A stretch of 64,000 nucleotides of DNA from an uncultured Litoreibacter sp. (GCA_947492995.1 CANLOU010000002.1:496001-560000); one strand, 5' to 3'. Counted from the stretch's first letter, positions 8,398 through 19,213 are shown. Notes: generated from the sequence alone by a model not told the origin. Program-made: numbers and translations.

Positions 8398-9396
8398 TTA
8401 GAGGCGTCCCATCGCGGCGGCCACGTCGGCCATGCGGCAGGAGAAGCCCCATTCATTGTCGTACCAAGCCAATACCCGAACGGTCCGGCCCCCGACAACC
8501 TTGGTCTGATCTGGCGCGAAAATTGATGAATAATTCGTGTGATTAAAGTCAATCGACACTTTTGGTTCCGGGTCGTAGCTCAGCACGGCGCCCATATGGC
8601 CCGCCGCCGCTTCGCGCACGATGGCGTTGACATCCTCGACGGTGACGTCCTTGCCGGCCTCAAAGGTCAGATCGACCGCCGATACGTTCGGGGTGGGCAC
8701 CCGCATCGCGGTGCCGTCAAGCTTGCCCGACAATTCCGGCAGCACTTCGCCCAGCGCTTTGGCCGCCCCGGTAGAGGTCGGGATCATCGCCATGGCCGCC
8801 GCGCGGGCGCGGTACAGGTCGTCATGGCGGCGGTCCAGCGTCGGCTGGTCGCCGGTGTAGGAATGGATGGTGGTCATGATGCCGCGCTCGATGCCGATGG
8901 CGTCGTTGAGCACTTTGGCAAGGGGGGCGAGGCAGTTGGTGGTACACGACCCGTTTGACACCACGCCGTGTTCGGGCAGCAGGTCGCGGTGGTTGACGCC
9001 GTAGACGATGGTCTTGTCGACATTCTTGCCGGGGGCAGAAATCAACACGCGTTTCGCGCCGCGCTCCAGATGCACGCCCGCCTTTTCCTTGGAATTGAAC
9101 TTGCCGGTACACTCCATCACCACGTCGATGCCGGACCAGTCCAGCTCGTCTGGGTTGTAGGTGGAAAAGACCTTCATCGGGCCGCGGCCCAGATCTATCG
9201 TGTCGCCTTCGACGCGGACCTCGCCGGGGAAACGGCCATGGACAGAGTCGTATTTAAGCAGATGTGCGTTTGTCTCGATCGGGCCGGTTGCGTTGATGGC
9301 GACGACTTGTACGTCGTTGCGTCCGCTTTGCGCGATATGCGCCAAGGTACAGCGGCCAATGCGGCCAAACCCGTTAATTGCAACCGTGGTTGTCAT
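8398..9396 (-). CDS. gap: Glyceraldehyde-3-phosphate dehydrogenase (copy 2), Asp-to-Ala at the NAD ribose site
   Basis: A 332-residue phosphorylating GAPDH with NGFGRIGR, catalytic Cys151 (SNGSCTTNC) and WYDNEWGFS. It is clearly homologous to gap1 but diverged. Residue 36 is Ala (AINATGP) where gap1 has Asp. Loss of this acidic residue often relaxes cofactor choice toward NADP, so this copy may work in the gluconeogenic direction; that is inference. Two identical operator-like sites lie upstream at 9483-9494 and 9535-9546. A 47-residue membrane protein follows. Confidence 0.94.
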   Translation of the reverse strand: MTTTVAINGFGRIGRCTLAHIAQSGRNDVQVVAINATGPIETNAHLLKYDSVHGRFPGEVRVEGDTIDLGRGPMKVFSTYNPDELDWSGIDVVMECTGKFNSKEKAGVHLERGAKRVLISAPGKNVDKTIVYGVNHRDLLPEHGVVSNGSCTTNCLAPLAKVLNDAIGIERGIMTTIHSYTGDQPTLDRRHDDLYRARAAAMAMIPTSTGAAKALGEVLPELSGKLDGTAMRVPTPNVSAVDLTFEAGKDVTVEDVNAIVREAAAGHMGAVLSYDPEPKVSIDFNHTNYSSIFAPDQTKVVGGRTVRVLAWYDNEWGFSCRMADVAAAMGRL

Positions 9397-9482
9397 CGCG
9401 CGATCTCCTCAAACACCATGTACCACCGTATACAGGTGTATATCGTGCCCGAGAACCCGGATTTTCTGTGTTACGACAAAAC

Positions 9483-9494
9483 GTTAGCGTTAAC
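9483..9494. promoter_or_regulatory. Operator-like site 1 upstream of gap2
   Basis: GTTAGCGTTAAC, a near-palindrome fitting GTTANCGNTAAC, 87 bp before the gap2 start. An identical copy lies 52 bp further upstream, five helical turns away, so two dimers could bind one face of the DNA. Confidence 0.6.
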
Positions 9495-9534
9495 ATGCGC
9501 AAATATGCGGCAAAATGAAAACACCACATTTAGT

Positions 9535-9546
9535 GTTAGCGTTAAC
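9535..9546. promoter_or_regulatory. Operator-like site 2 upstream of gap2
   Basis: Second exact copy of GTTAGCGTTAAC, centre-to-centre 52 bp from the first. It also lies 90 bp downstream of the end of the fasciclin gene, so it most likely serves gap2. Confidence 0.6.
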
Positions 9547-9635
9547 TTATCAACGAGGCACCCGCTGCCTGGAAAAACAGCGGGTGAGTCGGTTTTGTCA
9601 ATCAAGGGGCGAAGACCCCCGCAAGCGCCGCGCGC

Positions 9636-10190
9636 TTATTTTGGCACAAGCACCTTGTCCACGACATGGATCATGCCGTTGAGCTGCTCAACATTGGCGA
9701 TGGTGATCCGCGATGCCGACCCGTTTTCATCATAGATGTAAATCTGACTGCCACGCACCTGCGCGGACAGCGCGTCGCCCGACAGAGCGTTGAAATGATA
9801 GAAGCCATCGGCGCTGCCACGGGCTTTGCTGGCCAGACTATCCAGCGTGATTTTGCCTGCGATGACATGCGCGGTCAGGACCTTTGCCAACAGCGCCTTG
9901 TTTTCGGGTTTCAGCAAAGTTTCGACAGTGCCAGCTGGCAGGGCATCGAAGCCCGCATTGGTTGGGGCAAACACGGTAAATGGCCCGGGCTGCTTGAGCG
10001 TCTCGGTCAGGCCTGCGGCCTCTACGGCGGCGACCAAGGTTGTGTGGTCGGCGGAATTGACGGCATTGCCGACAATGGTCTTGCTTGGAAGCATTGGCGC
10101 GCCGCCAACGATTGGGTTGTTCTGCGCAAAGGCGGATGTTGCGAGGACAATTGCAGTGGCAGACGCGGTTAAGAGTGCTGATAGTTTCAT
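9636..10190 (-). CDS. Exported fasciclin-domain protein
   Basis: A 184-residue protein with a Sec signal peptide (about residues 1-22, ending SAFAQN) and one fasciclin (FAS1) domain. The FAS1 H1 box is visible as GPFTVFAPTNAGFDALP and the H2 region as GMIHVVDKVLVPK. FAS1 proteins are secreted or periplasmic adhesion or small-molecule-binding proteins. The exact role here is unknown. It stands alone on the minus strand, followed by 239 bp containing the gap2 operators. Confidence 0.9.
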   Translation of the reverse strand: MKLSALLTASATAIVLATSAFAQNNPIVGGAPMLPSKTIVGNAVNSADHTTLVAAVEAAGLTETLKQPGPFTVFAPTNAGFDALPAGTVETLLKPENKALLAKVLTAHVIAGKITLDSLASKARGSADGFYHFNALSGDALSAQVRGSQIYIYDENGSASRITIANVEQLNGMIHVVDKVLVPK

Positions 10191-10319
10191 AATGGGAGAC
10201 CTTTCTAACTGATGCCGATCCTTGACCGGCTATATGGTTAATCACGTGACCTTCTATGGATGAGTTTCACGGAAGTTGCATTTGAACGTTCACGAAAACG
10301 TCAGGGCTGGGGCTGCGTG

Positions 10320-10793
10320 TCACGCAGGGGCGAAAATCAGGGCCGTCCCGTTCAGACAATGGCGCTTGTATGTGGGCCAGGGGCCATCGTCAAAGATGTG
10401 GCCCATATGGCTACCGCATCGGCGGCAATGCACCTCTGTCCGTTTGATAAAGAGCGTGTTGTCGGGCCTTGTCCCGATGGCATTTTTCAGGGGCGATGCA
10501 AAGCTGGGCCAGCCCGTGCCACTGTCGAACTTGGTTCTTGAAGAATACAGCGGCAGCTCGCAGCCGCGACACAGGTAGCGGCCCGGCTTGGCATTGTCGT
10601 GCAGCGGGCTGATGAAGGCTTTCTCCGTCGCGTCCTCGCGCATGATAAGGAATTCCGCCTCCGTCAGCATGGCGCGCCACTGGGCCTTTGTCCGGGTGAT
10701 TTCGAACGTGCCGGACGCTGACATTGCCGCAACCGGAGTGATGGCGGCCGCAGCAGCGCCCAGCAAAAAGAGGCGGCGGTTGGGGGAGGTCAT
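10320..10793 (-). CDS. msrB: Exported peptide-methionine (R)-S-oxide reductase
   Basis: Reduces methionine-R-sulfoxide in proteins. It has 157 residues with a hydrophobic signal segment preceded by NRRLFLLG (Tat-like, about residues 1-28), so it probably acts in the periplasm. The four zinc cysteines are C75, C78, C123 and C126 (CRGC and CRRC), and the catalytic Cys is C146 in RHCLNGTA. Family members usually have RHCVNS; the Asn-Gly here is a mild departure. The ATG at 10793 gives the signal peptide; an earlier in-frame start adds 32 unlikely residues. Confidence 0.92.
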   Translation of the reverse strand: MTSPNRRLFLLGAAAAAITPVAAMSASGTFEITRTKAQWRAMLTEAEFLIMREDATEKAFISPLHDNAKPGRYLCRGCELPLYSSRTKFDSGTGWPSFASPLKNAIGTRPDNTLFIKRTEVHCRRCGSHMGHIFDDGPWPTYKRHCLNGTALIFAPA

Positions 10794-10942
10794 TTGATAT
10801 TCCTTTGACAGGCAAGACGAGGCCCCGTGCAAGCTGCGCGGGAGCATCCTGTTATGAAGCGGCTCAAGGCCAGCAATTGGGTTAGTCACGTAGCTTTAGA
10901 GCTGGAAGTTTCAACAAATCGCTAAATCTTGCGCCGCGAACA

Positions 10943-10979
10943 CGAAAAAACCCGCCCTCACATGCGGCGAGAGCGGGTT
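10943..10979 (-). terminator. Terminator after zapA
   Basis: On the minus strand the arms AACCCGC and GCGGGTT, with additional inner pairing, are followed by TTTTTT. It lies 72 nt after the zapA stop. Confidence 0.7.
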
Positions 10980-11050
10980 AATAAGTGGTTAAAATTTTCT
11001 TTTAAACCGTTGTTTATCAACGCCTTACAAGAAACGACGCATGCGTCGCA

Positions 11051-11434
11051 TCAGCCGGCTTTGGCCTCGATGCTGTCTGCCAAGGCCTCCGCCCGCGCCG
11101 CGATCTCCGCCATGCTGTCGGTGATCTGGGGAGGGATGACCGCGACCTCGACCCGCTCCGGGGCCGCCGATTTCAGCGCGGTCAGCTCCTTGGCCTGCGC
11201 CTCAATCCGCGCCTCCGTCGCGCGGAGTTCCTCCTCCAGCCCGGCGGTCTTATCCGCCAGCATCAGCCCCGCCATCAACAGCATCCGCGTCTCGGGCATG
11301 CGCCCGATCTGCTCGGCCAGCACGCTGGCCTCGTTGTCCAACAGCTTGGCTGCGGACTGCAGAAAATGTTCCTCGCCGGTCTGGCAGGCCACCTGAAACG
11401 TCCGGCCACCGATGTCGATGTTTACCTCTGGCAT
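11051..11434 (-). CDS. zapA: Cell division protein ZapA
   Basis: A 127-residue ZapA homolog that bundles FtsZ protofilaments at midcell. The N-terminal head has VNIDIGGRTFQVACQTGEE and LLDNEASVLAEQIG, followed by a coiled coil to about residue 80. The last 40 residues are an Ala-rich tail not needed for the fold. The start lies 3 nt after the stop of the coiled-coil gene at 11438, so the two are translated together. A terminator at 10943-10979 ends the unit. Confidence 0.88.
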   Translation of the reverse strand: MPEVNIDIGGRTFQVACQTGEEHFLQSAAKLLDNEASVLAEQIGRMPETRMLLMAGLMLADKTAGLEEELRATEARIEAQAKELTALKSAAPERVEVAVIPPQITDSMAEIAARAEALADSIEAKAG

Positions 11435-11437
11435 GGA

Positions 11438-11911
11438 TCACGCCTCCTTCAGGTTGGGGGCGAGTTCCGCCATGATGTCGTCCAGCTCGGCCAGATCATT
11501 GGCCCGCGTGGTCTTCAGATGCTCCAGCTCAGCCTCAATACTGGCGGCGGCGGTGCCGCTGCCATCTTGGTGGCTGGCATTGGCCGACCGCAAAGCGCTG
11601 TTGTTGTCGCTCATCTCGGCGATCACGCTGTGCAGTCGCTTGTTCTCCGCGCCCAGCTGCTCCAGACGGTCCGTCAGGCGCAGGACCTTGGTTTCAAGCC
11701 GCTCGATCCGCGCGACATGTTTTTCGCGCGACGCGACAAGCCGTTCATTTGTTGCGCGCTCAATTTCCAGCTCTTCCACCAGATCGGCATCCGGTGCCGC
11801 CTGCATCGGCGCGGGGGCGGGCGCCGCCGCCGCTGGCGCGTTTTCAACCGACCATGCGATGCGGTCCAAAGCCGCCGTGATGCGGCTTTCAAGCTGTTCG
11901 ATGTCTGACAT
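11438..11911 (-). CDS. Coiled-coil protein paired with ZapA
   Basis: A 157-residue soluble protein I cannot assign to a named family. The N-terminus (MSDIEQLESRITAALDRIAW) is helical and is followed by an Ala/Pro linker (residues 22-45). A long heptad-rich coiled coil (about 45-150) then shows RIERLETKVLRLTDRLEQLG and LEHLKTTRANDLAELDDIM. It precedes zapA by 3 nt. The pairing suggests a role at the division site, perhaps like the coiled-coil ZapA partner ZapB of enterobacteria, but there is no sequence proof of that. Confidence 0.8.
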   Translation of the reverse strand: MSDIEQLESRITAALDRIAWSVENAPAAAAPAPAPMQAAPDADLVEELEIERATNERLVASREKHVARIERLETKVLRLTDRLEQLGAENKRLHSVIAEMSDNNSALRSANASHQDGSGTAAASIEAELEHLKTTRANDLAELDDIMAELAPNLKEA

Positions 11912-12125
11912 ATGCTGCCCCCCAATTCGTCCTGTTCAGGGCCCTGTTTCAAAAGGCGTCGAATCGCGCGCCATCCTGTCAGGGCCGTATTAGCCAACAG
12001 ACTACGGAATTCGTGGCCGATTTCAAAGACCTTGGGCGCGCAGATGGCTTGAAACGCTTGAACTCCGCCACTGGGCTGATATCACCGCCCTAAACCATTA
12101 CACGCCCCCAAAAGAGGATTTTACC

Positions 12126-14144
12126 GTGGATATTGCCAGCCTTCGTGAGAAACATCCCGACCACTGGAACAAAGCCTGCGCAATCCGCGTGCTGACATTG
12201 GATGCGGTTGCCGCCGCCAATTCGGGCCATTCCGGTATGCCAATGGGCATGGCCGACGTGGCCACAGTGCTCTTTGAGAAGCACCTGAAATTTGACGCCT
12301 CCGCGCCGAACTGGCCTGACCGTGACCGGTTCATCCTGTCGGCGGGTCACGGCTCGATGCTGCTTTATGCGCTGCTACACCTGACGGGCTACGCGGATAT
12401 GACACTGGAGCAGGTGAAGAACTTCCGCCAACTGGGTGCGATCACCGCCGGTCACCCCGAATACGGGCATGCCACTGGGATTGAAACCACCACCGGGCCT
12501 TTGGGGCAGGGGATTGCGAATTCCGTGGGCTTCGCATTGGCCGAGGAAGTGCAGCGCGCTTCCTTCGGGCGCAAGATGGTCGACCACTACACTTACTGCA
12601 TCGCGGGCGACGGCTGCCTGATGGAAGGCGTCAGCCAAGAGGCCATCGGCCTTGCGGGCAAGCATGAGCTGGGCAAGCTGATCGTGTTCTGGGACAACAA
12701 CAACATCACCATCGACGGCACGGTCGAGCTGTCGGACAAAACCAACCAGGCGATGCGGTTTAAAGCATCCGGCTGGCACGTGCAGGAAATTGACGGCCAC
12801 GACCCGGAGGCGATTGACGCGGCCATCGAGAAGGCCAAGAAAACCAAGAAGCCGTCGATGATTGCGTGTAAGACGCATATCGCGCTGGGCTCATCTGCGC
12901 AGGACACATCCAAAGGCCACGGGGCGCTGACCTCGGACGAGTTGATTGCGGACACCCGCAAAGTATATGGCTGGGACCATGGGCCGTTTGTGATCCCCGC
13001 CGACATCAAAGCTGCATGGGAAGCCATCGGGTCGCGCGGCGCCGCCGATCGCGACGCATGGGACGCCCGTCTGGAAGAGATGCCAGCCGGCAAGCAGTCG
13101 CGGTTCGCGCGTCAACAATCGGGCGAGGCCCCGCGCAAGCTGTCGGCCACCATCAAGGCCCTGAAAAAGCAGATCAGCGAAAGCGCACCCAAAGTGGCGA
13201 CCCGCAAAGCGTCGGAAATGGCGCTGGAGGTCATCAACCCGATCATGCCGGAAACCTTTGGCGGCTCGGCTGACCTGACCGGGTCCAACAACACGTTGAC
13301 GGCGGATATGGGCGTGTTTGATCCATCCAACCGCAAAGGCCGCTACATGTATTACGGCGTGCGCGAGCACGGCATGGCCGCCGCGATGAACGGCATGGCC
13401 CTGCATGGCGGCACCAAGCCTTACGGTGGCACGTTCATGTGCTTTACCGACTACGCACGCGGCGCGATGCGGCTGTCGGCGCTGATGGGCATCCCGGTGA
13501 CCTATGTGATGACACATGACAGCATCGGCCTGGGCGAAGACGGGCCAACCCACCAGCCGGTAGAGCATCTGGCGATGCTGCGCGCGACGCCGAATGTGAA
13601 CGTGTTCCGCCCGGCGGACGCGGTGGAAACGGCAGAGGCTTGGGAGGTCGCACTGACCTCTGACAAGACCCCGTCGGTGCTGGCGCTGTCGCGCCAGGGG
13701 CTGCCCACGGTGCGCACGACACATACGATGCGCAACGAGACCTCACGCGGGGCGTATATTCTGGCCGAGGCCGAGAACAAGCGCCAAGCCATCCTTATGG
13801 CGACCGGTTCCGAGGTATCGATTGCGATGGAGGCCAAAGCGCTGTTGGAAGCCGACGGGATCGGCACCCGCGTCGTGTCCATGCCCTGCTGGGAACTGTT
13901 CGAAGAGCAGGACGAGAAGTACCGCCGCAAGGTCTTGCCTGCGGGTCCGGTGCGCGTTGCCATTGAAGCCGCGATCCGCTTCGGCTGGGACCGCTGGCTG
14001 TTTGGTGAGCGGGGCCGGCGCGAGAAGGCGGGCTTTGTCGGCATGCACGGGTTTGGCGCGTCCGCGCCAGCAAATGAGCTGTATGAAGATTTCGGGATTA
14101 CGGCAAAGGACACGGCGCAGAAGGTGCGTGAACTTCTGTCCTGA
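12126..14144 (+). CDS. tkt: Transketolase
   Basis: TPP-dependent transfer of two-carbon units between sugar phosphates in the pentose phosphate pathway. The 672 residues match full-length bacterial transketolase. Visible motifs are [12 protein letters not shown], the TPP site [13 protein letters not shown] running to [10 protein letters not shown], the pyrimidine-domain [13 protein letters not shown] and [14 protein letters not shown]. The start is GTG at 12126 after AGAGG. It is divergent from the zapA pair and ends at a strong terminator. No TTANCGNTAA site is seen upstream, unlike the gap and pdh genes. Confidence 0.97.
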   Translation: MDIASLREKHPDHWNKACAIRVLTLDAVAAANSGHSGMPMGMADVATVLFEKHLKFDASAPNWPDRDRFILSAGHGSMLLYALLHLTGYADMTLEQVKNFRQLGAITAGHPEYGHATGIETTTGPLGQGIANSVGFALAEEVQRASFGRKMVDHYTYCIAGDGCLMEGVSQEAIGLAGKHELGKLIVFWDNNNITIDGTVELSDKTNQAMRFKASGWHVQEIDGHDPEAIDAAIEKAKKTKKPSMIACKTHIALGSSAQDTSKGHGALTSDELIADTRKVYGWDHGPFVIPADIKAAWEAIGSRGAADRDAWDARLEEMPAGKQSRFARQQSGEAPRKLSATIKALKKQISESAPKVATRKASEMALEVINPIMPETFGGSADLTGSNNTLTADMGVFDPSNRKGRYMYYGVREHGMAAAMNGMALHGGTKPYGGTFMCFTDYARGAMRLSALMGIPVTYVMTHDSIGLGEDGPTHQPVEHLAMLRATPNVNVFRPADAVETAEAWEVALTSDKTPSVLALSRQGLPTVRTTHTMRNETSRGAYILAEAENKRQAILMATGSEVSIAMEAKALLEADGIGTRVVSMPCWELFEEQDEKYRRKVLPAGPVRVAIEAAIRFGWDRWLFGERGRREKAGFVGMHGFGASAPANELYEDFGITAKDTAQKVRELLS

Positions 14145-14166
14145 AGTATTTGAAGTGGAAGCAGAA

Positions 14167-14196
14167 AGGCCCGCTCATTGGAGCGGGCCTTTTTTT
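14167..14196 (+). terminator. Intrinsic terminator of transketolase
   Basis: A 10-bp GC-rich stem (AGGCCCGCTC / GAGCGGGCCT, loop ATTG) is followed by six T. It is 22 nt after the tkt stop. Confidence 0.93.
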
Positions 14197-14205
14197 GTGC
14201 GGGGG

Positions 14206-14247
14206 AAAAGCTCTTGCAAGAGCTTTTAAGGGCTTTCGAAAGCCCTT
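14206..14247. repeat. Two adjoining perfect palindromes between tkt and grxD
   Basis: A 22-bp palindrome (14206-14227, centred on TTGCAA) is directly followed by a 20-bp palindrome, AAGGGCTTTCGAAAGCCCTT (14228-14247). The second is only 8 bp before the grxD stop. They probably serve as terminator or mRNA-end structures for the convergent minus-strand gene. Confidence 0.75.
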
Positions 14248-14255
14248 AGCCCCTG

Positions 14256-14618
14256 TCAGCTGTTGTGCTCTCTGATCGTGTTGGCGGCGTCTTTGTCAAA
14301 AGACACTCCATTTTCTTCCAGCAACGTGTCCAACTCGCCTGACAAGGTCATCTCGGTGATGATGTCGCAGCCGCCGACGAACTCGCCTTTGACGTAAAGC
14401 TGCGGGATGGTCGGCCAGTCGGAGAATTCTTTAATCCCCTGACGCACGCCGTCATCTTCCAGCACGTTCACGTCCTTATAGGCCACGCCCATGTAGTTCA
14501 GCACGCCCGCTACCTTGGACGAGAAGCCGCATTGCGGCATCTGCGAGGTGCCCTTCATGAACAGCACCACGTCGTTGCCGCTGACGGTCTCTTGGATTTG
14601 CGCGTTTGCGTCGGTCAT
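14256..14618 (-). CDS. grxD: Monothiol glutaredoxin, Grx4/GrxD family
   Basis: A 120-residue CGFS-type glutaredoxin (active Cys30 in MPQCGFSSK) that carries or transfers a [2Fe-2S] cluster with glutathione. The [17 protein letters not shown] stretch is the conserved cis-Pro and GSH-binding region. It is the second gene of a bolA-grxD pair with a 6-nt gap. Grx4 and BolA proteins form a heterodimer that binds [2Fe-2S], so the pairing fits iron-sulfur trafficking or iron sensing. Confidence 0.94.
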   Translation of the reverse strand: MTDANAQIQETVSGNDVVLFMKGTSQMPQCGFSSKVAGVLNYMGVAYKDVNVLEDDGVRQGIKEFSDWPTIPQLYVKGEFVGGCDIITEMTLSGELDTLLEENGVSFDKDAANTIREHNS

Positions 14619-14624
14619 TTTGAT

Positions 14625-14855
14625 CTACTCCGGTACTTTGGTTGTCAGGCCCAGTGCGTGAATTTCGCCGCTGTCCACTTTGTCTTTGATCGCGGCCATG
14701 ACCGCGCGTTGTTGGGCCAAGCGGTTCTTGCCGCGAAAGCTTTCGTCGATGACCATGCCTTGGAAATGCACGCCATCGGCGCCCTCGACTGTGATTGTCG
14801 CGTCGGGGAAGCTGGCGCGGATCAGATCTTCAACATCTTGCGCGGTGATGGCCAT
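14625..14855 (-). CDS. BolA family protein (Grx4 partner)
   Basis: A 76-residue BolA/IbaG-like protein (MAITAQDVEDLIRASFPD at the start; AQQRAVMAAIKDKV and IHALGLTTKVPE in the C-terminal half). The conserved C-terminal His of the BolA fold is present in IHAL. It is followed 6 nt later by grxD. BolA with CGFS glutaredoxin is a widely conserved couple in Fe-S cluster delivery. The symbol is left empty because bolA, ibaG and yrbA cannot be told apart by eye. Confidence 0.9.
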   Translation of the reverse strand: MAITAQDVEDLIRASFPDATITVEGADGVHFQGMVIDESFRGKNRLAQQRAVMAAIKDKVDSGEIHALGLTTKVPE

Positions 14856-14912
14856 GGGGAAACGTCCTTCTTTGGTCTTAACGTAGGAAGCGGCGGGGGC
14901 GGTGACAAGTGT

Positions 14913-17069
<2,157 letters not shown>

Positions 17070-17185
17070 GTGACGTCTTCCCCTCGGATATCTTGCCTTG
17101 TGCCTCTCTTATGACAGGCGAGCCGAAGGGGGAAGGGGGTCCCGCCCCAGAAAAAGGGGCGGGGCCGTATGGAATAGCTGAGGTC

Positions 17186-17821
17186 TTATTGCAAGGAGTT
17201 GCGCAACGCGCGTTTGCTGATCGGCACGCGCACCTCGTCTGAGGACACTCTGAGGTTGTTGAACCGCAGCACCGCCTGATCTCGCGGCATGCTGGATACA
17301 AGCGCCACTTGGATGGCATACATCCCGCCTGACCCTTGGTTGACGTTTTGGATCAACCCCAGTTGCTGCCCCCGATTGTCTACCACACGGTAACCGACCA
17401 AATCTGCGAGCCTGACAACGCCGGCTTTCGCGCGTTTTGCTGCATCTTCCGTTTTGCTGGTTACGGTCCCTGCAACCGTATCAGCGGTGCCAATTGGGTC
17501 ACCAACTGCGCCGCCGGGTGAGCCACCGCCGATGGCTACGTCAATTTCGCCGGTGGTCCCGCCACCTGTTCCGCTGCCGGACCCGCCGCCAATGCCGACA
17601 TTTACGTCGACGCCACCACCACCGCCAATGCCGACGTTTGCACTGATGCCGCCGCCACCACCGCCGCCGCCAACGGCACCGCCGATCGCATCAGATACGC
17701 CGCCAAGTCCTTGACCGTGTCCGCCGGCAAGGGTCGGCGTTGCAAAGGTCAGCGCGCCGATTGCACATAAAATCTTAACGGGGGCTGTCTTAGAGTATCG
17801 GGTCGTGGATGCCTGTGTCAT
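17186..17821 (-). CDS. Gly-rich exported protein with a PRC-barrel-like C-terminal region
   Basis: A 211-residue protein with a signal peptide (about residues 1-33, ending TPTLAGG). It then has a long Gly/Val/Ile-rich low-complexity region with irregular repeats of GIGGG and VNVGIGGG (about 34-115). The C-terminal part (about 135-205) contains LVGYRVVDNRGQQLGLIQNV, which resembles a PRC-barrel strand pattern. The family is not known to me. The Gly-rich part suggests an extended surface or matrix polypeptide. It is a single gene, with purL downstream on the same strand. Confidence 0.72.
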   Translation of the reverse strand: MTQASTTRYSKTAPVKILCAIGALTFATPTLAGGHGQGLGGVSDAIGGAVGGGGGGGGISANVGIGGGGGVDVNVGIGGGSGSGTGGGTTGEIDVAIGGGSPGGAVGDPIGTADTVAGTVTSKTEDAAKRAKAGVVRLADLVGYRVVDNRGQQLGLIQNVNQGSGGMYAIQVALVSSMPRDQAVLRFNNLRVSSDEVRVPISKRALRNSLQ

Positions 17822-18295
17822 TTTTGGTCTCCTTCGGGTTTATCAGCCAGCCAACCGAACGTGGGCTTTTGGCCTTCTCGCCACAAAGGTCACCTTTATG
17901 TGTGGCTCGATTGTGCAGATTTCGACGCCGAAAACCTAAAGTCTTAATCATCCCCAACGTGTTCCGTAAGCTTTGGAAGTTGTTGCTAAATTTCGGACCA
18001 CTTTGCGGCTGCCGACGGGATGAAGCCACGCGGTGTGGGAGGCGACGCCTCAAATTCGCCAATAGAATTAACGAGGCGTTAAGGGCGCGCAGCATATTGG
18101 GCGTGTCAAACCCAATTGCCCAAAAAAAAGGCCGAGCATTAAGCTCGGCCGAAGTCCAACAGGGAGGTGAAGGGAGCATCTGCTGCCTTCGAGAAGGGAA
18201 ATATGTCTGTGCCCTGTGCGGTTCAAGTTTTTTTGCCCAAAAAAGGGTCATACCCGATATGCAGTTGCTGCATGGCTGCCAGAAAATGCAGCAGA
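17822..18295. other. 474-bp intergenic region without a supported gene
   Basis: It lies between the Gly-rich gene and the LysR stop. It contains the minus-strand terminator at 18121-18150. The longest open frames show no family features, no good ribosome binding site, and codon use unlike the neighbours. The stretch 18151-18295, between the LysR stop and the terminator, could be a long 3' UTR or a processed small RNA. Confidence 0.5.
18121..18150 (-). terminator. Terminator downstream of the LysR gene
   Basis: On the minus strand the stem GGCCGAGC / GCTCGGCC (5-nt loop) is followed by eight T. It lies about 145 nt after the LysR stop. Confidence 0.85.
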
Positions 18296-19192
18296 CTATA
18301 GGGCTTGTGCCTTTTTTCGCTGCAAGTTGATTTCGCCGACAACAAAGTCGCGGAATGCCGAGATGCGCTTCGAATGACGGAGTTCCTCTGGGTAGGCCAG
18401 AAAAACCGGAACATCGTTCGACTCTACATCGGGAAGCACCCGGACAAGCCTGGGGTCATCAATTGCGACGTAATCAGGCAAAACCCCGATACCAAGCCCA
18501 TGATGCACGGCCTGCAAGCAGCCAAAGTAGTTGTTGACGGTCAGCAGGTTGGGCAGATCGTAGCTTAGCAGCTCCCGCACCAAAGTTGCCCCGGCGCTGA
18601 CCTGCTCGGACTTCGTGTTTTGACAAATCAGCCGGTGCTGTTGCAAATCTTCCATGGTTTCAGGTCGGCCGCGCTTTTCCAGATAATCGGGATTTGCAAA
18701 GAGCTGCATCTTGACCGACATCAGCTTCTTGCGCACCAGATCGGCCTGACTTGGTTCTTTCATGCGAATGGCGACATCCGCCTCGCGCATCGGCAGGTCC
18801 AACACACGTTCATCGAGCATAAGGTCGATATTGAGGTCGGGGTAGTCGTCATAGAGCTTGGACAGGCGCGGGGCCATCCACAGCGAACCGAACCCGATGG
18901 TGGTGGTGACGCGCAGCTCGCCGAAAACCTCTTCTTCGCTGTCGCGAATACGGGCGGAGGCGGCCTCGAGCCGCTTGGACATGGAGCGGGTCGCATCAAA
19001 GAGCAGCTCGCCCTGTTCGGTGAGAATCAGCCCGCGCGCATGGCGATGGAACAAAATGGTGTTGAGCGATTCCTCAAGCGCGCGGATCTGGCGAGACACC
19101 GCGGATTGGGACAAATGCAACGTGTCACCAGCATGGGTCAGCGACCCGGCATCGGCGACGGCGTGAAATATTCTAAGTTTATCCCAGTCCAT
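18296..19192 (-). CDS. LysR-family regulator, divergent from the indolepyruvate oxidoreductase gene
   Basis: A 298-residue LysR-type transcription factor. The winged helix-turn-helix occupies about residues 2-61 (LRIFHAVADAGSLTHAGDTLHLSQSAVSRQI in the sequence, shown by its key AVSRQIRALEE helix). A type 2 periplasmic-binding-like effector domain follows. It is transcribed away from the indolepyruvate:ferredoxin oxidoreductase gene, with 163 bp between the starts, the usual layout for a LysR regulator and its target. The effector is not known; an aromatic keto acid or amino acid is a reasonable guess. Confidence 0.93.
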   Translation of the reverse strand: MDWDKLRIFHAVADAGSLTHAGDTLHLSQSAVSRQIRALEESLNTILFHRHARGLILTEQGELLFDATRSMSKRLEAASARIRDSEEEVFGELRVTTTIGFGSLWMAPRLSKLYDDYPDLNIDLMLDERVLDLPMREADVAIRMKEPSQADLVRKKLMSVKMQLFANPDYLEKRGRPETMEDLQQHRLICQNTKSEQVSAGATLVRELLSYDLPNLLTVNNYFGCLQAVHHGLGIGVLPDYVAIDDPRLVRVLPDVESNDVPVFLAYPEELRHSKRISAFRDFVVGEINLQRKKAQAL

Positions 19193-19213
19193 AATGCTTC
19201 TTCTGTTTCAATT

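Noticed and set aside
17141-17163. Hairpin CCCGCCCC/GGGGCGGG between purL and the Gly-rich gene
   Set aside because: The stem is strong but there is no T-run on either strand, and GC-rich spacers often fold by chance.
18068-18082. Inverted repeat TTAACGAGGCGTTAA resembling the carbon operators
   Set aside because: The spacing between half-sites differs by three bases from the TTANCGNTAA sites, and no start codon is close by.
17809-18330. A 173-codon plus-strand frame between the Gly-rich gene and LysR
   Set aside because: Begins inside the start of the Gly-rich gene, crosses a terminator and has no domain or ribosome binding site.
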